From assembly GCA_958403205.1 (NCBI GenBank), contig CATXWM010000005.1, forward strand, positions 1-64,000: a DNA stretch of 64,000 bases, written 5' to 3'. Below, in pieces: positions 60,879-64,000 of the stretch. The notes beneath the pieces were generated by a model, which ran no database searches, was not told the origin of the DNA, and was given only the letters and a program-made list of their open reading frames with translations. This DNA comes from an uncultured Collinsella sp. (lineage in GTDB: Bacteria; Actinomycetota; Coriobacteriia; Coriobacteriales; Coriobacteriaceae). Within the stretch, counting starts at the first letter, position 1, and each line of letters begins with the position of its first letter. A program made the position numbers and the translations under genes.

Positions 60879-62264
60879 TTAGAGCTCCACGCTTTCGGCG
60901 CCGTTGATGGTTAGGTCGCGCTCGTAGAAGGCCGTGAGGGCGCGGATGGCGTACATCACGTCGCGTACGCCGCCGGTCTCGTAGCTCGAGTGCATGGCCA
61001 GCTGCGGCAGGCCCACGTCCACGGCATGCATGCTCGCCTGCATATTGGACAGATTACCGAGCGTGGAGCCACCCGCCATATCGCTCTTGTTGGCGAAGGC
61101 CTGCGTGGGCACGTCGGCGTCATCGCAGATGGCCTGGAACACCGCGCGGCTAAAGGCATCGGTGCAGTAGTGCTGGTTGGCGGCTTCCTTGATGACGATG
61201 CCGCCGTTGAGCACAACCTGATTGCGGGCGTCGCACTTCTCGGCGTGGTTGGGGTGCACGGCATGTGCGTTGTCGCAGCTCACGAGCATCGATGCGGCAA
61301 GGGCGCGATGGTACGACTCGTCGTCAAAGCCCAACGATCCGTTAATGCGGCGCAGTGCATCGGCCAAGAACGTCGACATGGCGCCTTGCTTGGTCTCGGA
61401 GCCAACCTCCTCGTTATCAAAGCAGCAGAAGACCGAAACATCGTGCGCGTTCTCGGCACCCAAAAATGCCTGCAGCGAGGTGTAGGCGCAGGCCAGGTCG
61501 TCAAGCTTGGGCGTCGAGATAAACTCGTCGGCCCAGCCCCAAATGCGCGCATCCTGACGATTGACCAGGAACAGGTCGCGACCCAAAATTTGCTCGGGCT
61601 CAACGTCCAGCTCATCGGCAATCAGAGCGTCAAAATCTCCCTGCTTGAGTTCACCGGCGCTGATGAGCGGGCACAGGTCAACGGCTCGGTTGGGAGCAAA
61701 GCTCTCGTTAACGCCACGGTTCATATGGATGGCAAGGCTCGGAATAATGGCAACCTCGCGCTCGGTGGCAAGCAGGCGGCTCTCAATACGGTCGCCCTCG
61801 CGCACCAGCACGCGGCCCGCGAGCGCCAGCGGACGGTCGAACCAGGTGTAGTCGATCATGCCGCCGTAGGCCTCGGTGTTCAGGCGCAGCGTCTCGCCCG
61901 CGCCGTCGAGCTCGGGCACGGCCTTAACCTTAAACGTCGGCGAGTCGCTGTGCGACGCCGTCAGCTGAAAATGGTAGTCGCCGGCAACGCCGTCCTCGCC
62001 CCACGTAGCAGCCAGGTCCTCGCCCACCTTAAAGGCGATAACGCTCGAGGTGTTGCGCTGCGTGTAATAACGCCCGCCCGGCTCGATGTCCCACGCCGCG
62101 TTCTCGGACAGGTAGGTAAAGCCCGCCTCGTCGAGCTCGGCCATAATGGTCGCCGCCGTATGGAACATGCTGGGGCATGCCTCGATAAAGTCGATAAGGT
62201 CGTTGGCGGCCTCGATATCATCGGCCGTTACGTGCACGCGCTCGGGCGTTTCCTGATCCGTCAT
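60879..62264 (-). CDS. M18 family aminopeptidase
   Basis: A 461-residue metallo-aminopeptidase. The ATG at 62264 (MTDQETPER) has GGGGAG upstream and is preferred over 62375. M18 landmarks: TASHSDSPTFKVK with metal His, LNTEAYGG, FSTF-like region replaced by WADEFISTPKLDDLACAYT, VFCCFDNEEVGSETKQGAMS with the catalytic Glu pair, and LPQLAMHSSYETGG near the end. It likely trims acidic or neutral N-terminal residues in the cytoplasm. Transcribed toward the palindromic region at 60.6-60.9 kb. Confidence 0.92.
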   Translation of the reverse strand: MTDQETPERVHVTADDIEAANDLIDFIEACPSMFHTAATIMAELDEAGFTYLSENAAWDIEPGGRYYTQRNTSSVIAFKVGEDLAATWGEDGVAGDYHFQLTASHSDSPTFKVKAVPELDGAGETLRLNTEAYGGMIDYTWFDRPLALAGRVLVREGDRIESRLLATEREVAIIPSLAIHMNRGVNESFAPNRAVDLCPLISAGELKQGDFDALIADELDVEPEQILGRDLFLVNRQDARIWGWADEFISTPKLDDLACAYTSLQAFLGAENAHDVSVFCCFDNEEVGSETKQGAMSTFLADALRRINGSLGFDDESYHRALAASMLVSCDNAHAVHPNHAEKCDARNQVVLNGGIVIKEAANQHYCTDAFSRAVFQAICDDADVPTQAFANKSDMAGGSTLGNLSNMQASMHAVDVGLPQLAMHSSYETGGVRDVMYAIRALTAFYERDLTINGAESVEL

Positions 62265-62425
62265 GCTCTCCCCTTTCGCTGGGTTGATGGTCCCTTCCAG
62301 CATACCCCGCCGCGCCAGCGCTGCACTCTTCATTCCGTGTTTAATCCCGCACCGCTCACCAAGTTGAGCCATCATGCCCGTGCACCTTTTGCGACAATTA
62401 CGCTAACAGGACGAGAGGAGCCGTC

Positions 62426-63511
62426 ATGAAGCCACGTAACATTGCCATCGCCTGCGGTGTCGCGGGAGTCGCCGTCGGCCTTGCCGCTGCCACCGGTATC
62501 GTTTATCACAAGCAAATCAAGTCCGCCGCGTCGCTCAAACGCTTGACCGGCTACGCGGATGGCTATGACCTGTACGCAATCGACATCGCCTACGACTACG
62601 ATCTTGATCGCATCATCGCCGCTGGCGTGCGCGACGACCAGGCCTACATCGATGCCGTGGTGGCGCAGGTGCTGCCCGGTGTGCCGGCACATGTCCAGGC
62701 GCCCCAGTTTGCCTGCAGCGCTTTTGTCGCCGTAGATGCCGAAGGCCGCGTGCGCACCGGTCGCAATTACGACTTTAAGGACGACACCTCGGCGCTGCTG
62801 GTGCGCAATCACCCACGCGGCGGCTATGCCTCCATCGGCTTTGCGGCCCTCAATAACCTGGGCGATAACACTCCGCTTGACTCCGTCGCCGGACGGGCCG
62901 CCGCACTCATGGGCCCGTTTGGCCAGCTCGACGGTGTTAACGAATGCGGCGTGTCCATTGCCGTACTCACCCTGGATTCCAAGCCCTGTGACCAGGACAC
63001 GCAACGGCCCGTCATCAACACTTCGCTCGCCATCCGTCTGGTGCTCGACCGTGCCGCCACCACGCAAGAGGCAGTCGACCTGCTTTCCGCCTACGACATG
63101 CACGCCATGGCAGGACGCGATTACCACTTCTTTATCAACGACGCCGCCGGTGACGCGCGCGTAGTAGAGTGGGATCCGCGCGATCCGGACCGCGCTTTCA
63201 AAGCGACCCCTGTTCGCCAGGTCACGAACTTCTACGCCTGCTATGGCGACGAAGTGCTGCCCAACCAAAAGAATGGCGAGCTGGGCCATGGTAAAGAGCG
63301 CGCCGTCGCAATCGCCGATGTCCTTGACGCCCATGTCGGTGCCCAGAACGAGGCAGTCGCTTGGAAGGCCCTACGCGCTGCGGCGCAAGAGCCCAATCCG
63401 GAAGACATCACCAGCAACACGCAGTGGTCGGTCGTCTTTGACAACACCGAGCCCGCTGCCGCCATCACGCTGCGCCGCCACTGGGGCGACATCGATGCCT
63501 TCGCGCTGTAA
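62426..63511 (+). CDS. Membrane-anchored Ntn-type amide hydrolase (choloylglycine hydrolase / C45-like)
   Basis: A 361-residue protein with an N-terminal anchor (IAIACGVAGVAVGLAAATGI, 6-25) and then an Ntn hydrolase domain: QFACSAFVA with the putative nucleophile Cys97, GRNYDFKDDTSALL (112-125), and LDGVNECGVSIAVLTLDSKP. Penicillin/choloylglycine acylases expose Cys at position 2 by losing Met; here Cys97 is internal, so a propeptide would have to be cut before it, as in C45-type enzymes. It could act on N-acyl amides outside the membrane. The substrate is unknown. Confidence 0.75.
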   Translation: MKPRNIAIACGVAGVAVGLAAATGIVYHKQIKSAASLKRLTGYADGYDLYAIDIAYDYDLDRIIAAGVRDDQAYIDAVVAQVLPGVPAHVQAPQFACSAFVAVDAEGRVRTGRNYDFKDDTSALLVRNHPRGGYASIGFAALNNLGDNTPLDSVAGRAAALMGPFGQLDGVNECGVSIAVLTLDSKPCDQDTQRPVINTSLAIRLVLDRAATTQEAVDLLSAYDMHAMAGRDYHFFINDAAGDARVVEWDPRDPDRAFKATPVRQVTNFYACYGDEVLPNQKNGELGHGKERAVAIADVLDAHVGAQNEAVAWKALRAAAQEPNPEDITSNTQWSVVFDNTEPAAAITLRRHWGDIDAFAL

Positions 63512-63580
63512 GGAGCTGGCACCGTCGTCCTTACGCTGGCCTGACGTTGCTTACATTTCCATACATTTGAGCTAACACGT

Positions 63581-63613
63581 TTTACCCCCGTATCAACAGT
63601 GTGCGGGGGTAAA
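63581..63613. promoter_or_regulatory. Palindrome upstream of the phosphofructokinase gene
   Basis: TTTACCCCCG (63581-63590) and CGGGGGTAAA (63604-63613), perfect 10-bp arms with a 13-base loop, 38 bp before the ATG. Terminator of the Ntn gene or an operator. Confidence 0.5.
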
Positions 63614-63651
63614 CTTATGCGCATGTTATAACTTGCCCGGAAGGATTCACC

Positions 63652-64000
63652 ATGCTTAGAATCGGTCTTCTTACTAGTGGCGGCGACTGCCAGGCGCTCA
63701 ACGCCACCATGCGCGGCATCGTCAAAACGCTTATAACCAATAGCGAAGAACCTATCGAGATCTATGGTTTTGAGGACGGCTACCAGGGCCTTATCTACAG
63801 CAGGTTCCGCGTCATGACGCCCGCCGATTTTAGCGGCATCCTCACCCGCGGCGGCACCATCCTGGGCACGAGCCGCACACCGTTCAAGCGTCTGGATACC
63901 CCCGAGGCCGATGGCGTCGAGAAGGTGCCGGCGATGGTCCACACCTATCATAAGCTGCAGCTCGACTGCCTGTTTATGCTGGGCGGTAACGGCTCCACCA
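63652..64000 (+). CDS. 6-phosphofructokinase, partial (cut by window edge)
   Basis: Only the first 116 codons are present. The start is MLRIGLLTSGGDCQALNATM, and the frame is open to the end of the window; the last residues seen are FMLGGNGST. AAGGATT precedes the ATG. Typical ATP-PFK has GGDAPG and GGDGS; here GGDCQA and GGNGS, a variant seen in a group of gut Gram-positive PFKs. Whether ATP or pyrophosphate is used cannot be settled. Confidence 0.85.
   Translation, partial: MLRIGLLTSGGDCQALNATMRGIVKTLITNSEEPIEIYGFEDGYQGLIYSRFRVMTPADFSGILTRGGTILGTSRTPFKRLDTPEADGVEKVPAMVHTYHKLQLDCLFMLGGNGST

Overview
The window is high-GC chromosomal DNA that reads as a gut Actinomycetota of the class Coriobacteriia, most likely a Collinsella. 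This rests on protein character (fused EcfA, Coriobacteria-like YitT and zinc-ribbon membrane proteins, a very large acyl-CoA dehydratase activase), on GC and codon use, and on many short dispersed palindromes. It is an inference; no 16S gene is present. About 50 protein genes are supported, and no rRNA, tRNA, CRISPR array or insertion-sequence transposase was seen.

Layout. 0-5.3 kb: arginine operon argC-argJ-argB-argD on the minus strand, with a candidate ARG box upstream and a possible structured RNA at the left edge. 5.3-6.3 kb: two paralogous flavin/PNPOx-fold proteins. 6.2-9.7 kb: riboflavin ECF importer (ribU, double-ATPase ecfA, ecfT) behind a clear FMN riboswitch. 9.7-10.8 kb: a lower-GC insertion holding a NYN/PIN-like gene broken by one in-frame TAA. 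11.1-13.2 kb: groS-groL. 13.3-13.6 kb: a 211-bp nested palindrome and two more hairpins. 13.6-16.9 kb: divergent amidohydrolase and M20 peptidase genes. 17-22.2 kb: zinc-ribbon membrane protein, YitT protein, the amaP-DUF2273-asp23 envelope operon and yebC. 22.4-27.6 kb: DUF6020-like membrane protein, lgt, NifU-like protein, dCMP-type deaminase, coaX. 27.7-29.5 kb: OPT transporter. 29.6-33.1 kb: a 1161-residue coiled-coil, sortase-type surface protein with a G9 tract just after its signal peptide. 33.4-36.2 kb: DUF389 protein, an arylsulfotransferase remnant and a hydroxyacyl-CoA dehydrogenase. 36.6-42.1 kb: TetR regulator and acyl-CoA dehydratase activase. 42.2-42.65 kb: a candidate type I toxin-antitoxin cassette bracketed by near-identical palindromes. 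42.6-47.2 kb: HAD phosphatase, PII protein, ammonium transporter, CmpB-like membrane protein and HD protein. 47.4-49.2 kb: dxs. 49.25-49.47 kb: an array of six alternately inverted 15-mers, exactly about 40 bp apart. 49.8-53.2 kb: polar amino-acid ABC importer. 53.3-56.5 kb: C26 peptidase, Hpt protein and a GGDEF-REC-HD-GYP protein. 56.7-64 kb: alpha/beta hydrolase, radical SAM protein, SEC-C methionine aminopeptidase, D-2-hydroxyacid dehydrogenase, M18 aminopeptidase, anchored Ntn amidase and the start of a phosphofructokinase.

Functionally this is mainly a core chromosome: arginine synthesis, ammonium and amino-acid uptake, riboflavin import, chaperonin, envelope stress and isoprenoid entry. 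The unusual content is intergenic: several palindrome families (one with a conserved GGGACAGG core), the alternating 15-mer array, the small basic-hydrophobic peptide with an opposing RNA, and the possibly phase-variable surface gene. I rate the 49.25-kb array and the 42.3-kb cassette as the best candidates for something undescribed. All function calls come from reading motifs; no searches were run.
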